NCBI GenBank assembly: GCA_963742795.1
Contig: CAVUNL010000025.1
Coordinates: 372,001-436,000, forward strand
DNA: 64,000 nucleotides
From: Palsa-504 sp963742795
GTDB lineage: Bacteria > Actinomycetota > Actinomycetes > Streptosporangiales > Streptosporangiaceae
Direction: 5' to 3'
In this document: positions 8,795 through 17,585 of the stretch, in pieces
How the letters are laid out: the number at the start of each line of letters is the position of its first letter
How positions within the stretch are numbered: the first letter of the stretch is position 1
Translations under genes and position numbers: made by a program
The notes under the pieces: model-generated
What the model saw: only the letters and a program-made list of their open reading frames with translations
The model's database searches: none
Told to the model about the DNA's origin: nothing

Positions 8795-9295
8795 ATGGAG
8801 TTCGACGTCCTGATCGAAATCCCGCGGGGCAGCCGGAACAAGTACGAGGTCGACCACGACAGCGGCCTGATCCGCCTGGACCGCACGCTGTTCACCGCGA
8901 CCCAGTACCCGGCCGACTACAGCTTCATCCCGAACACCCTGGGCGAGGACGGCGACCCGCTCGACGCGATGGTCCTGGTCCAGGAGCCCACGTTCCCCGG
9001 CTGCCTGATCCGCAGCCGCCCGATCGGGATGTTCCGGATGACCGACGAGAAGGGCGGCGACGACAAGGTCATCTGCGTGCCGGCCGGCGACCCGCGGCAG
9101 GAGCACATGCGCGAGCTCGAGGACATACCCGAGTTCTACCGGCTGGAGATCCACCACTTCTTCACCGTGTACAAGGCGCTCGAGCCGGGCAAGGGTGTCC
9201 GGGACACGGCCTGGGCCGACCGCGCCGCCGCCGAGGCCGAGGTGCAAGCATCCCGGCGCCGCCTGGCCGAGACCCCGGCGCCGCCTGTTGGCTGA
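8795..9295 (+). CDS. ppa: Inorganic pyrophosphatase, family I
   Basis: 166-residue soluble family I pyrophosphatase, hydrolysing PPi to two phosphates with Mg2+. The signature EDGDPLDAMV (residues 51-60) carries the three metal-binding aspartates D52, D54 and D57. Further family motifs are EIPRGSRNKYEVD at the start, YPADYSFIPNT, and RLEIHHFFTVYKALEPGK near the end. No strong ribosome site precedes the ATG, which lies 3 bases after the aldehyde dehydrogenase stub. Together with the nearby acyl-CoA synthetase and adenylate kinase it could pull acyl activation forward by removing PPi. Confidence 0.9.
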   Translation: MEFDVLIEIPRGSRNKYEVDHDSGLIRLDRTLFTATQYPADYSFIPNTLGEDGDPLDAMVLVQEPTFPGCLIRSRPIGMFRMTDEKGGDDKVICVPAGDPRQEHMRELEDIPEFYRLEIHHFFTVYKALEPGKGVRDTAWADRAAAEAEVQASRRRLAETPAPPVG

Positions 9296-9308
9296 CGCGG
9301 AAGTGAGA

Positions 9309-9360
9309 CCACGGACCGTTCGGACAAAAAGGCTTTTAAATGACGCCGAACGGGCCGTGG
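9309..9360. repeat. Nested hairpin element, copy 1
   Basis: Arms 9309-9323 and 9346-9360 (right arm CCGAACGGGCCGTGG) pair at 14 of 15 positions around a 22-base A/T-rich loop that itself contains AAAAAGGCTTTT. A second copy with the same arms is at 40322-40369. It may act as a terminator after ppa, but the T tract lies inside the loop rather than after the stem. Confidence 0.8.
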
Positions 9361-9391
9361 CGCTACGGCCCGAACCTGGTTCAAGGAAGGC

Positions 9392-10237
9392 ATGATGACG
9401 CTCGCGGGCAAGACCTTGTTCATCTCCGGCGGCAGCCGCGGCATCGGCCTGGCCATCGCGCTACGGGCGGCGCGGGACGGCGCGAACGTCGCGCTGATCG
9501 CCAAGACGGCCGAGCCGCATCCCGCACTGGAGGGGACCGTGTACACCGCGGCCGCGCAGATCGAGGCGGTGCAGGCCGAGGCGGGGGGCGGCCGCGCGCT
9601 GCCGGTGGTCGGCGACATCCGCGACGAGGCCCAGGTCGAGCGGGCCGTCGCGCAGGCCGTCGAGCGGTTCGGCGGGATCGACGTGTGCGTCAACAACGCC
9701 TCGGCGATCAACCTGTCCGGCACCGAGGCGCTGGAGATCAAGCGTTACGACCTGATGCAGTCGATCAACACCCGCGGCACGTTCGTGGTCAGCCGGGCCT
9801 GCATCCCGCACCTGAAGCGATCGGTGAACCCGCACATCCTGACCCTGTCCCCGCCGGTCAGCCTGGAGCCGCGCTGGCTCGGCCCGCACGTCGGCTACAC
9901 GATCGCCAAGTACGGGATGACCCTGTGCGCCCTGGGGTTCGCCGCCGAGTTCGCCGACGACGGCATCGCGTCCAACGCGCTGTGGCCGCGGACGCTGATC
10001 GCCACCGCCGCGGTGCAGAACCTGCTCGGCGGCGACGAGGCGATGGCCCGGGCCCGCAGGCCCGAGCTCTACTCAGACGCGGCCTACGCGGTGATCACCA
10101 GGCCCAGCCGGGACTGCACCGGGAACGCGTTCCTGTGCGAGGACGTGCTGGCCGCCGAGGGCGTGACCGACTTCGACCGGTACGCCTACCAGCCTGGCGC
10201 CGAGCCGGAGGCTGACCTGTTCGTCGACCACGCCTGA
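9392..10237 (+). CDS. Short-chain dehydrogenase, HSDL2-like
   Basis: 281-residue NAD(P)-dependent SDR. The cofactor motif SGGSRGIG is at residues 12-19, the NNAS motif at 101-104 and the catalytic YTIAK at 169-173. Insertion of a longer loop after the first strand (AEPHPALEGTVYTAA) and the order of segments resemble hydroxysteroid-dehydrogenase-like protein 2, but substrate is unknown. The start is one of two adjacent ATGs (9392 or 9395), with AAGGAAGG upstream. It stands alone downstream of the hairpin element, suggesting its own promoter. Confidence 0.8.
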   Translation: MMTLAGKTLFISGGSRGIGLAIALRAARDGANVALIAKTAEPHPALEGTVYTAAAQIEAVQAEAGGGRALPVVGDIRDEAQVERAVAQAVERFGGIDVCVNNASAINLSGTEALEIKRYDLMQSINTRGTFVVSRACIPHLKRSVNPHILTLSPPVSLEPRWLGPHVGYTIAKYGMTLCALGFAAEFADDGIASNALWPRTLIATAAVQNLLGGDEAMARARRPELYSDAAYAVITRPSRDCTGNAFLCEDVLAAEGVTDFDRYAYQPGAEPEADLFVDHA

Positions 10238-10449
10238 CCGCCTGCCGCCGGAAGCCGACCCGCACTGGCCATGGACGCCTGTACATATCCGAGCTACACC
10301 CCACGTTACATCGCGGTTTAGCAGGCTAGGCCATGCCAGTGGCCGATCGTTCGCCAGGTTTTGACTTGACAGTTCAATATAGATGCCTGTGGGTCACGGT
10401 TGCTGCTGCCGACGGCGGCGGCTGCGGCCGGTGTCGGTCATGATCGGCT

Positions 10450-11584
10450 TCAGGCCTGGTAGACGCGCTGGTAGATGCGTTCGGCCAGCATCATGACGGT
10501 GAGGTTGAGGACCGTGGACGGGGTTTCGGGGATGATCGAGGCATCGACGACCCGCAGTCCGCTGGTCCCCATGACGGCGCCGACCGGGTCCACGACGGCC
10601 TGCGGGTCGGCCGGCCCGCCCATCGGGGCGGTGGAGCTGGGGTGGTAGTAGGTGGCCAGGTTTCCGGCGATGAACGCGGCCAGGTCGCTGTCGCCGGCGA
10701 CCGCGTCGCCGGGAGTCAGCTCGCCGGCGAAGAGGGAGGCGAGGTCCGGGCTGCGGGCGAAGTCGCGGGCGAGCTTGACACCTTCCAGCATCCGGCGGGC
10801 GTCACGGCCGGTGGCAAGGAAGTTGCGGTCGATCAGCGGGGCGGCGCCGGGGTCGCGGCTGGCCAGCTTCAGCGTCCCGGCGGACTCGGGCAGGACCACC
10901 GAGGTGGACAGCGCGATCACTCCGCCGGTAGGACTGTACGAGGGGGGGATCAGGTGGGTTGCCGTGATGTTCAGGTCCAGCTCGCCGGCCGCGGCCTCGC
11001 TGGAGGCCGTCCACAAGATCGCGCCGACCGCCGGGGTCATCTGCAGGTGCCCGGGAGCCAGCGCGTGGGCGGTGTGAAAGTAGGGGTGGTCCAGCAGCCG
11101 CCGGCCTGGCAGGTCGGCGACGACGCCGATGCCCAGGGCGGTCAGCTCACCGGCCGGGCCGACGCCGGAGCGCAGCAGGATGGCTGGGCTGCCGTAGCTG
11201 CCGGCTGACAAGATCACCTCCCCGGCCCGGTACGCCGTGCCGTCCGCGGCCGCCACCCCGGTGGCGGCCGTGCCGTCGAACAGCACCCGGTCGATGGTGA
11301 CATCGCCGCGGATCATCAGGTTGGGCCGGCGGCGGACCCCGGCGGTCAGGAACACCATCGCCGCGTTCTCCCTGATGCCGTCCACCACGTTGACCGAGTG
11401 GCCGCCGACGCCGTCCTGGTCGGCGCCGTTGAAGTCGCGCACCTGCTTGAACCCGCGCGCGACCGCCGCGCCGATGAACCCTGCCTGCGAGGGCGTCAGC
11501 TCCTCGTCGGTTGGCCGCCAGGACAGAGCCGGCCGAGCCACCCCCGACGATGACCACGTCAGCGGTCCCGGGCAGGTCAGACAT
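10450..11584 (-). pseudogene. GMC-family FAD oxidoreductase with internal out-of-frame deletion
   Basis: The ATG at 11584 begins a good GMC N-terminus with the FAD-binding VVIVGGGSAGSVLA. Directly afterwards, near 11510, the protein similarity jumps to a different frame and to the middle of the family (DEELTPSQAGFIGAAVARGF), so roughly 150 codons are missing. From there the frame runs normally to the C-terminal YYHPSSTAPMG and SGLRVVDASIIPETPS motifs. Full-length relatives (choline or alcohol dehydrogenases) are ~500 residues. FAD binding should be lost. The ATG has an AAGGAGA site upstream, so the original promoter may persist. Confidence 0.8.
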
Positions 11585-11854
11585 ACCAATCTCCTTACAT
11601 TTGCAGGTGGCCGAGTCAGCGATCGGCACGGACGGAGGGTTGTGATGCTCGCCGACGGACTCAGGATTGCCGCCAGGCAGGTGAAAGGTCCTCACTGGAT
11701 CACGGTGATTCGCCCGACCGGGCAACGCGATCAGGTACTCGGCGACCACCGCCGATGAGCCTGGGCTTTGCCCCACCCACCGTCACAGGCCTGCCTCGGT
11801 GGCCGAACATCTGAGTAATCAGGAACGTGTACATCAGAAGCAGTGGCTTACCGG

Positions 11855-12081
11855 GCCCGGCGCGAACTGGTCGGTGCCGGGTGTTGCGTTACCTCCCGAC
11901 CAACCTGTCCCGGCCAGAGATCGCATGCGAACTGTCCATCTCGCCGAACACCGTCGGTACGCACATGCGCAGCATCTACGCCAAGCTCGGCGTCCGTGAT
12001 CGCCGCTCGGCCGTGCTGCGCGCCCGCGCCCTGCGGCTGCTGGGGTCCCGCCGCACGCGCGGTAGCCCGGCGGCCGCCTAG
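11855..12081 (+). pseudogene. LuxR-family regulator, C-terminal HTH remnant
   Basis: Only the DNA-binding tail of a LuxR-type regulator is left: VLRYLPTNLSRPEIACELSI followed by SPNTVGTHMRSIYAKLGVRD, about 70 residues ending in a normal stop. The ATPase or receiver part is absent, and the upstream bases read as unrelated sequence. It ends 5 bases before the convergent MerR gene stop. Could be expressed as an isolated HTH peptide, but no ribosome site is visible. Confidence 0.65.
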
Positions 12082-12085
12082 CCGG

Positions 12086-12931
12086 CTATTGATCAAGGGC
12101 CTCCGCTTGCGGCAGGTGCGCGGTCTCGAAGATGGGCCATCCGATCTCGGTGCGCCAGGCGGACTGGTCGCGGGTTTCGATGGGGCCGATGAGGTAGTAC
12201 TCGCGGATGGGCCCGTCGACCGCGAGGGCGTGCCTGGTGACGTAGGCGGCGAGGGTCCCGTAGGCCAGGTCGATGCCGACGTGCGGGCCTGCGTGGATGA
12301 CGATCGCCAACTCGGCTGCGGGGACGTCGAGCGCGGTGACCCGGCCCATGGGCCGTGGGGGCACCTGGCAGGGGAGGAAGATCATCGCCTCGCCGCGCTC
12401 GTCGGTGAAGATCTCGGTCTGGTAGATGCCGCCGCCAGGGCCAGTGGCGGTGATCTGCTGGGCAGCCAGGGTGGCGTGCAGTTCCCCGAGTGCCCCCTGG
12501 TACCAGGCCAGGACGTCGGCGCGGTCCACGACCTCCGTGATCGTGGCTGCCGAGACGGCGGCGGCGCGGCGGTGCCGGACCGGCGCGGCGGCGGGCGGGC
12601 GCTCCAGCAGGCCGCGGAGCGTGGCCACGGCGTCCTGGGTACGGGCGAGGCTGGCCTCCAGGCGGGCCAGATGGGCGGAGATCAGCCGGCTGCGCGTCAG
12701 GGGATCGGGGGCGGACAGGACCGCATGGATCTCCTCCAGCGGCATGTCGAGGTCCCGGAACCGGCGGATCACCTGGGCGGTGGCAATCTGCGCGGTGCCG
12801 TAGCGCCGGTACCCGGTGTACGGGTCGACATCGGCCGGCTTCAGCAGGCCGATGTCGTGGTAATGGCGGAGCATCTTCACGCTCAGGTGCGTCGCGCGGG
12901 AGAAGTCCCCGATCGTCAGCGTCGGCTCCAC
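12086..12931 (-). CDS. MerR-family regulator with GyrI-like effector domain
   Basis: 281 residues. The N-terminal winged helix (TIGDFSRATHLSVKMLRHYH, then GYRRY) is followed by a dimer helix at about 75-120 and a C-terminal effector-binding domain like those of BltR/TipA-group proteins, which sense hydrophobic or cationic compounds. It starts at GTG 12931. The MerR-type promoter at 12938-12968 puts the predicted transcription start almost on the start codon, so the message is probably leaderless and autoregulated. It is divergent from the NTF2-like gene, the likely target. Ends beside the LuxR remnant. Confidence 0.85.
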   Translation of the reverse strand: MEPTLTIGDFSRATHLSVKMLRHYHDIGLLKPADVDPYTGYRRYGTAQIATAQVIRRFRDLDMPLEEIHAVLSAPDPLTRSRLISAHLARLEASLARTQDAVATLRGLLERPPAAAPVRHRRAAAVSAATITEVVDRADVLAWYQGALGELHATLAAQQITATGPGGGIYQTEIFTDERGEAMIFLPCQVPPRPMGRVTALDVPAAELAIVIHAGPHVGIDLAYGTLAAYVTRHALAVDGPIREYYLIGPIETRDQSAWRTEIGWPIFETAHLPQAEALDQ

Positions 12932-12937
12932 CAGTCC

Positions 12938-12968
12938 AGTTTCAGGCCTCCCATGACGGGAGAGTCAA
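12938..12968 (-). promoter_or_regulatory. MerR-type promoter/operator for the merR-like gene
   Basis: Minus strand: -35 TTGACT (12968-12963), a 19-base spacer holding the dyad CTCCCGTCATGGGAG, then GAAACT (12943-12938) as a weak -10. A 19-base spacer with a CTCC/GGAG dyad is the hallmark of MerR-activated promoters. The expected start site falls at or within a base or two of GTG 12931. Confidence 0.7.
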
Positions 12969-12983
12969 GCCGCCCCTGGCCGC

Positions 12984-13014
12984 TTGACTCTCCAATTGAG
13001 GGAGGACCCACGCT
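12984..13014 (+). promoter_or_regulatory. MerR-type promoter/operator for the NTF2-like gene
   Basis: TTGACT at 12984-12989, a 19-base spacer with CTCC...GGAG dyad at 12990-13004, then CACGCT at 13009-13014 as a poor -10. Together with the divergent copy it forms a larger inverted repeat, GGAGAGTCAAGC/GCTTGACTCTCC, centred near 12976. Confidence 0.7.
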
Positions 13015-13071
13015 GGCTTCAGCGGCCGGAACGCCGGCCGCACGGAACCGACACGCAAGGGAGTCACGCTG

Positions 13072-13449
13072 ATGACCAGCGATGCCAGGGCGGCCGCCGC
13101 GCTGCCGCCCATCGTGGCCGAGCACATCAACGCGGTCAACGCCTTCGACGCCGACCGGATCGTGAACACCTTCGCCCCCGACGCCTACGTCAACGACAAC
13201 CGCCGCGAGATCTGGGGCACCGACGCCATCCGCGCCTTCATGGCCAAGGAATTCGTCGGCGACCACGTCACCATGGACGTCCGCGAAGTCATCGACCACT
13301 ACGGGGATATCATCGTCCGGGCTAAGTACGACGGCACCTACGACAAGACCAACCTGCCCGACGAGCTGATCATGACCAGCTACTTCGGCATCCGCGACGG
13401 CAAGATCATCAGCCTGGCGGTGATCTTCAACCAGCCCTCCCCGTACTGA
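13072..13449 (+). CDS. NTF2-like/SnoaL-like protein
   Basis: 125-residue protein with the cone-shaped NTF2-fold pattern: VAEHINAVNAFDADRIVNTF, then FAPDAYVNDNRREIWG, and AKEFVGDHVTMDVREVIDHY. Members include polyketide cyclases, isomerases and small-molecule binding proteins; no clear catalytic set can be assigned here. The ATG at 13072 has AAGGGAG upstream. Its own MerR-type promoter and divergent MerR neighbour suggest that it is induced by the compound sensed by that regulator, perhaps to sequester or modify it. Confidence 0.8.
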   Translation: MTSDARAAAALPPIVAEHINAVNAFDADRIVNTFAPDAYVNDNRREIWGTDAIRAFMAKEFVGDHVTMDVREVIDHYGDIIVRAKYDGTYDKTNLPDELIMTSYFGIRDGKIISLAVIFNQPSPY

Positions 13450-13484
13450 GCCGGGACGGGACCGGCAGGGGCATGAAGGTCTCC

Positions 13485-13565
13485 TCAGTCGAACCTGGAC
13501 GTCGTCAGTCCGAGGGATCGCAGCAGGTCAAAGGTCACGGTGCGGACGGTGGATTTCTCGGTCAT
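13485..13565 (-). pseudogene. ThDP-dependent decarboxylase N-terminal stub (benzoylformate decarboxylase-like)
   Basis: A 26-residue ORF, starting MTEKSTVRTVTFDLLRSLGL, that matches how ThDP enzymes of the benzoylformate decarboxylase/acetolactate synthase family begin (V-R-x-x-x-x-DLLR-x-LGLTT-x-FGNPGS). After TT it diverges and stops. It lies 15 bases downstream of the acyl-CoA dehydrogenase stop on the same strand, so it was probably the fourth gene of the PHA operon before a deletion removed it. Confidence 0.55.
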
Positions 13566-13580
13566 CGTGAGCTGCGCTTC

Positions 13581-14797
13581 CTATGTGAAGGCGCCGAGGC
13601 CGGTGATGGCGCGGCCGACGATGAGGGTCTGCATGGTCTCGGTGCCCTCGAAGGTGTGGATGGCCTCCATGTCCACCATGTGCCGCATGACCTGGTAGTC
13701 GAGCAGGATGCCGTTGCCGCCGAGCATGTCGCGCGCGTCGGCGGTTATCGCGCGAGCCTTGCGGGTGTTGTGCATCTTGGCCAGCCCGGCCACGGTGGGG
13801 GTCAGCCGGCGGCCTCGGCCAGGCGGCCGATCTGCAGGCAGTACAGCTGCATCGCGGTCAGGTCGGCCAGCATCGACACCAGCCGCTGCTGGATGATCTG
13901 GAAGCTGGCCAGCTGCTCGCCGAACTGCCGTCGTTCCAGCGCGTACCGCAGGGCGGCGTCGTAGGCGGCGGTGGCGTGGCCCAGCGCCCCCCAGGCGCAG
14001 GTGCTGCGGGTGGTGGCCAGGACCCGGGTCGTGTCCTTGAACGAGCGCGCCCCGGGCAGCTTGTTCTCGGCCGGCACCCGGACGTCCTCCAGCGTGATCT
14101 CGGCCTGCCACACCGAGCGCAGCGACACCTTCCCCTCGATGACGTTCGCCTGGTAGCCCGGTGTTCCCTTCTCCACGACGAACCCGTTGACCTGGCCGTC
14201 CTCGGTATTGCGGGCCCAGACGACGACCAGGTCGGCGACGGTGCCCAACCCGATCCACCGTTTGCGGCCGTTCAGGACCCAGCTGCCCCCACCCACCTCC
14301 CCATCCCCCTTCACTCTTCGGGCCGAGGTCTCCAGGGCGACCGAGTCCGAGCCGTGCTCCGGTTCGGTCAGCGCGAAGGCCCCCAGCTTGTCCATCCGGG
14401 CCATGTCCGGCAGCCAGCGCGCCTTCTGTTCCTCCGAGCCGCACATCGCGATCGACAGCATGGCCAGGCCCGCGTGCACGCCGAGGAACACGCCGAGGCT
14501 GCCGTCGCCGCGGTGCAGTTCCATGGTGACCAGCCCGCACGCCATCGGGCTCATCCCGGCGCACCCGTAGCCCTTGATGTCCTCGCCGACGATGCCGAGC
14601 TCGGGCAGCCGCCTGACCAGCGGCCAGCAGATCTCGGCCCGTTCCCAGTACGGGCCGACGACCGGCACGACCTCCTCGTCGACGAACCGGCGGACGGCGA
14701 TGAAGCGGTCCCACTGCTCGTCGGTGAACTGTTCGCGGACCGAGAAGAAGTCCGTCCCGAGGGATTCCCCGAGATGTTCGCTAGCGATCTGGGTCAT
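13581..14797 (-). pseudogene. Acyl-CoA dehydrogenase (glutaryl-CoA type), single-base frameshift
   Basis: The family N-terminus starts at ATG 14797 (GGGAGGAG upstream) and runs to LYCLQIGRLAEAAG at 13802. There the frame stops, and the rest of the protein continues in another frame from RLTPTVAGLAKMHNTRKA to the end at 13581. Adding one G at about 13805 joins the two parts into a ~405-residue enzyme. The C-terminal part has GGNGILLDYQVMRHMVDME and HTFEGTETMQTLIVGR, whose Glu corresponds to the catalytic base in glutaryl-CoA dehydrogenase. It overlaps the end of the depolymerase gene by 17 bases. A sequencing error is possible. Confidence 0.8.
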
Positions 14798-15650
14798 CGT
14801 CGACTCCTCCCGGGCCAAGGAACGCCTCGATGGCGGAGGCCAGGCGTTCTGCGTCCACGGCCAGCTCGAGGTGGCCGCCGTGATAGATGTGCAGCCGGCT
14901 GTGCGGGATCAGCCAGTGCATGATCCGCCCGTTGACCACGGGAATGATCGGGTCGTCGTCACCGGTCAGGATCAAGGTGGGTGGCCGCAGCCTCGGCAGG
15001 AGCGGCAGGCTGGTCCAGCCGATGGTGGCAATCAGCTGGTAGAAGTAGCCTCGGGTCGGGCCCAGGCGGGTCATGGCGTGCAGCAGGTCACGGGCCACGA
15101 GCGGGTCTTGCCGCGCGCTGCCTCCGTACAGCTCGCCGGCGATGCGGGCCGCGTATCCCGGATCGCGGTGCCGCCGCGGCGTGAGCATGCGCAGCAGGAC
15201 CCGCGGATTCCCGGGGACCATCAGCGCGCCCGGTGCGGTCGCCACCAGCACCAGGCGGCGCACCCGGTCCGGGCGGCTCAGCGCGAACTGCTGCGCGAGC
15301 CCGCCTCCCCAGGAGATGCCCAGGACGTCGGCCTGCTCATAGCCGAGCTGGTCGAGCAGGCCGGCCAGCAGCGACGGCAGCGTGGCCAGGTGGTAGGGGA
15401 CGACCGGAGCTGGCGATCCGCCGACCCCGGGCATGTCGAACCGGATGACCGGCCGCCGCGGATCGAGGGCGTCGACGAACGGCTGGAACAGCTCCAGGCT
15501 CGCGCCGATGCCGTTGCACAGCAGCAGCGGCGGCCAGCCCGGTGCCCCGTCTCGCACCGCGACGCGGATGGTACGGCCGCCGACGGTCAGGATCCTCATC
15601 CGCCCGGCCGACCCCGCCGACCCGGCCCGCCGGGTCGCGTCAATGGTCAT
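14781..15650 (-). CDS. phaZ: Alpha/beta hydrolase, PHA depolymerase-like
   Basis: 289-residue alpha/beta hydrolase with the nucleophile elbow GISWGGG (S113), an acidic residue in LTGDDDPIIP (around 231-233) and H260 in YHGGHLEL. The GISWGG elbow, LLLCNGIGASLELFQPF and RFDMPGVGGS match intracellular medium-chain polyhydroxyalkanoate depolymerases. It should hydrolyse stored polyester to hydroxy acids. Its ATG overlaps the last 11 bases of phaC, so translation is coupled. The order synthase-depolymerase is typical of PHA loci. The gene symbol is assigned from motifs and context. Confidence 0.75.
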   Translation of the reverse strand: MTIDATRRAGSAGSAGRMRILTVGGRTIRVAVRDGAPGWPPLLLCNGIGASLELFQPFVDALDPRRPVIRFDMPGVGGSPAPVVPYHLATLPSLLAGLLDQLGYEQADVLGISWGGGLAQQFALSRPDRVRRLVLVATAPGALMVPGNPRVLLRMLTPRRHRDPGYAARIAGELYGGSARQDPLVARDLLHAMTRLGPTRGYFYQLIATIGWTSLPLLPRLRPPTLILTGDDDPIIPVVNGRIMHWLIPHSRLHIYHGGHLELAVDAERLASAIEAFLGPGGVDDDPDR

Positions 15651-17355
15651 AGACGTACGTTCCCGGCGCGTCGCAGATCGGGGTCAGGCCGCCGCCGCCC
15701 AGTTCGTCAGGAGCGGCCTTTTCCTCCCCGCAGCGCTCGGCCAGCCAGCTCGCGTAGTCCGGCCACCAGGACCCGTGGCAGGTCTCCGCGCGGCGCAGCC
15801 ACTCCTGCGGATCCTCCGGGCACTCCTTGGCTATCTGGTACCTGGCCTTGTCGTTTCCGGGCGGATTGACCATCGCGGCGACGTGCCCGCTGGTCGACAG
15901 CAGGAACCGGGGCCGGCCACCCAGCAGCTGGGTGGACCGGTAGCAGCTCTGCCAGGGGCAGATGTGGTCGGTGATCCCGGCGACCTGGTAGGTGTCCCGG
16001 TCGACCGCGGCCAGGTCCACCGGTGAGCCGAGCATGGTCGCGCCGCCGGGCTCTGTCAGTGCGTTGGCCACGCCGAGCTGGAGGAAGTCCCGGTGCAGGC
16101 CGGCGGTCATGCGGGTGGTGTCCGCGTTCCAGAACAGGATGTCGAACGGGGGCGGCTTCTTGCCGAGCAGGTAGTTGTTGACCCAGTAGTTCCAGATCAG
16201 GTCGTTCGGGCGCAGCCAGGCGAACACCTCGGCCAGGGACCGGCCGTCCAGGTAGCCGCGGGCGCGCGACGCGGCGGCGGCCAGCCGCGCGGTCCGCTCG
16301 TCGACGACGGCGCTGGCCAGGCCCGCGTGTGCCTGGTCGAGCACGGTGACCATGAGGGTGAGCGCGGCGATCCGGTCCTGCTGGCCGGTGCGCGCCAGGT
16401 GCGCGGCCACCATCGCCGCGATGATGCCGCCGGAGCAGGCCCCGGCGAGCACGGTCTGCTCGCTCCCGGTGATCCGCGTGGCCGCGTCCATGGCGTCCAG
16501 AATGGCCTGACCGTACGTGTCGAGATCCCATTTGGCGTGCCGGGCGTCCGGGTTGCGCCAGGAGATCATGAACACCTGCAGGCCCTGGCCGACCAGGTAC
16601 TCCACCATGCTCCGGCCGGGGGCCAGGTCCATCACGTAGAACTTGTTGATCACCGGCGGGACGATCAGCAGCGGGATCTGCCTGACCGTTGTGGTGGCCG
16701 GGCGGTACTGGATCAGCTCGAACACCGGTGTCTGCATGACCACCGACCCGGGCGTGACGGCCAGGTCCACGCCCACCTCGAACGCGTCCGGCTCGACCAT
16801 GGACGGCACCCGGGGCGGGACCGCCATGTCGGCCAGGAAATGCCTTAGCCCGGTGAGGGCACTGCCGCCGCCGGTGTCGATGGCGGCCTTCGCGGCCGCG
16901 GGGTTCAGCAGCGGGTTGTTGCTCGGGGCCAGCGCGTCGATGATGTTCGTCAGCGCGAAGCCGACGCGTTCGGAGTCGGCCTCGTCCAGGCCGGCCTCGG
17001 CCACGACGCCCTCCGCGGTCTGCGCGGCGGCCAGGTACGCCTGCATCGCGCGGCGCAGCAGCGGATTTCCTGTCCATCCCGGATCGGCGAACCGGCGGTC
17101 GCGCCGGGCCGGCTGCACCTGGGAGCGGCCCGCGGCGACGCGGGCCAGTTCGCCGGCTAGCTGGCGCCCGCGCCCGGCGACCAGGCCCGGCCTGACGGCC
17201 AGCTTCGCGGCCAGGCGCAGGCCCGAGCCGCCCGGGTTCACCCGGCGCAGTATGCCGGTGGCCATGCCGGTGGCCGCATCGGTGAGCAGCAGGTCCAGGG
17301 GCCCAGCCGCGGCGTCCGCCGCGGCGGACCTGATCGTGTCACTGTCGGCGCTCAT
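15640..17355 (-). CDS. phaC: Poly(3-hydroxyalkanoate) synthase, class II-like
   Basis: Polymerises hydroxyacyl-CoA into storage polyester on PHA granules. From ATG 17355 (CAGGAGGACGGAG upstream) the protein has 571 residues. The lipase-like box is GACSGG with nucleophile C307, and the other triad members are D463 in GITDHICPW and H491 in STSGHVAAMVNPPG. Family motifs LIVPPVINKFYVMDLAPG and QVFMISWRNPD are clear. A longer open frame reaches 17583, but it lacks a ribosome site and its extra 76 residues look non-family. One subunit without a PhaE/PhaR partner, as expected for class I/II. First gene of the PHA operon. Confidence 0.9.
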   Translation of the reverse strand: MSADSDTIRSAAADAAAGPLDLLLTDAATGMATGILRRVNPGGSGLRLAAKLAVRPGLVAGRGRQLAGELARVAAGRSQVQPARRDRRFADPGWTGNPLLRRAMQAYLAAAQTAEGVVAEAGLDEADSERVGFALTNIIDALAPSNNPLLNPAAAKAAIDTGGGSALTGLRHFLADMAVPPRVPSMVEPDAFEVGVDLAVTPGSVVMQTPVFELIQYRPATTTVRQIPLLIVPPVINKFYVMDLAPGRSMVEYLVGQGLQVFMISWRNPDARHAKWDLDTYGQAILDAMDAATRITGSEQTVLAGACSGGIIAAMVAAHLARTGQQDRIAALTLMVTVLDQAHAGLASAVVDERTARLAAAASRARGYLDGRSLAEVFAWLRPNDLIWNYWVNNYLLGKKPPPFDILFWNADTTRMTAGLHRDFLQLGVANALTEPGGATMLGSPVDLAAVDRDTYQVAGITDHICPWQSCYRSTQLLGGRPRFLLSTSGHVAAMVNPPGNDKARYQIAKECPEDPQEWLRRAETCHGSWWPDYASWLAERCGEEKAAPDELGGGGLTPICDAPGTYVYDH

Positions 17356-17585
17356 TGTCTCCGTCCTCCTGCCGAGCGTAAGCCGTGGCGCGCGCTCGGA
17401 GCTTGGTCGCTCGTCACGAACCTGGAGCCAGGAATGGTTCCCCGGACACATCCTCTCAGCGTCCGGCCTCTGCTCCGCGTCCGGCCGGATAACTTCCCAG
17501 AACTGTGCCTGCGGCGCCGCCGGACGGCCACTCCTCCTGGCCGCAACCTCTATGATCAGGCGTTGCGATTCTTCACGAAACATCT

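Noticed and set aside
9309..9360. Hairpin called as a standard rho-independent terminator
   Set aside because: The T-rich part lies inside the loop rather than after the stem, and the same arms recur at 40322-40369; kept as a repeat element.
16093..16848. Long plus-strand frame opposite phaC
   Set aside because: Composition is Gly/Val/His/Arg-rich without family motifs; the minus-strand phaC has catalytic residues and a ribosome site.
17356..17583. N-terminal extension of phaC to 17583
   Set aside because: No ribosome site, atypical residues, and a strong AGGAGG site directly before ATG 17355.
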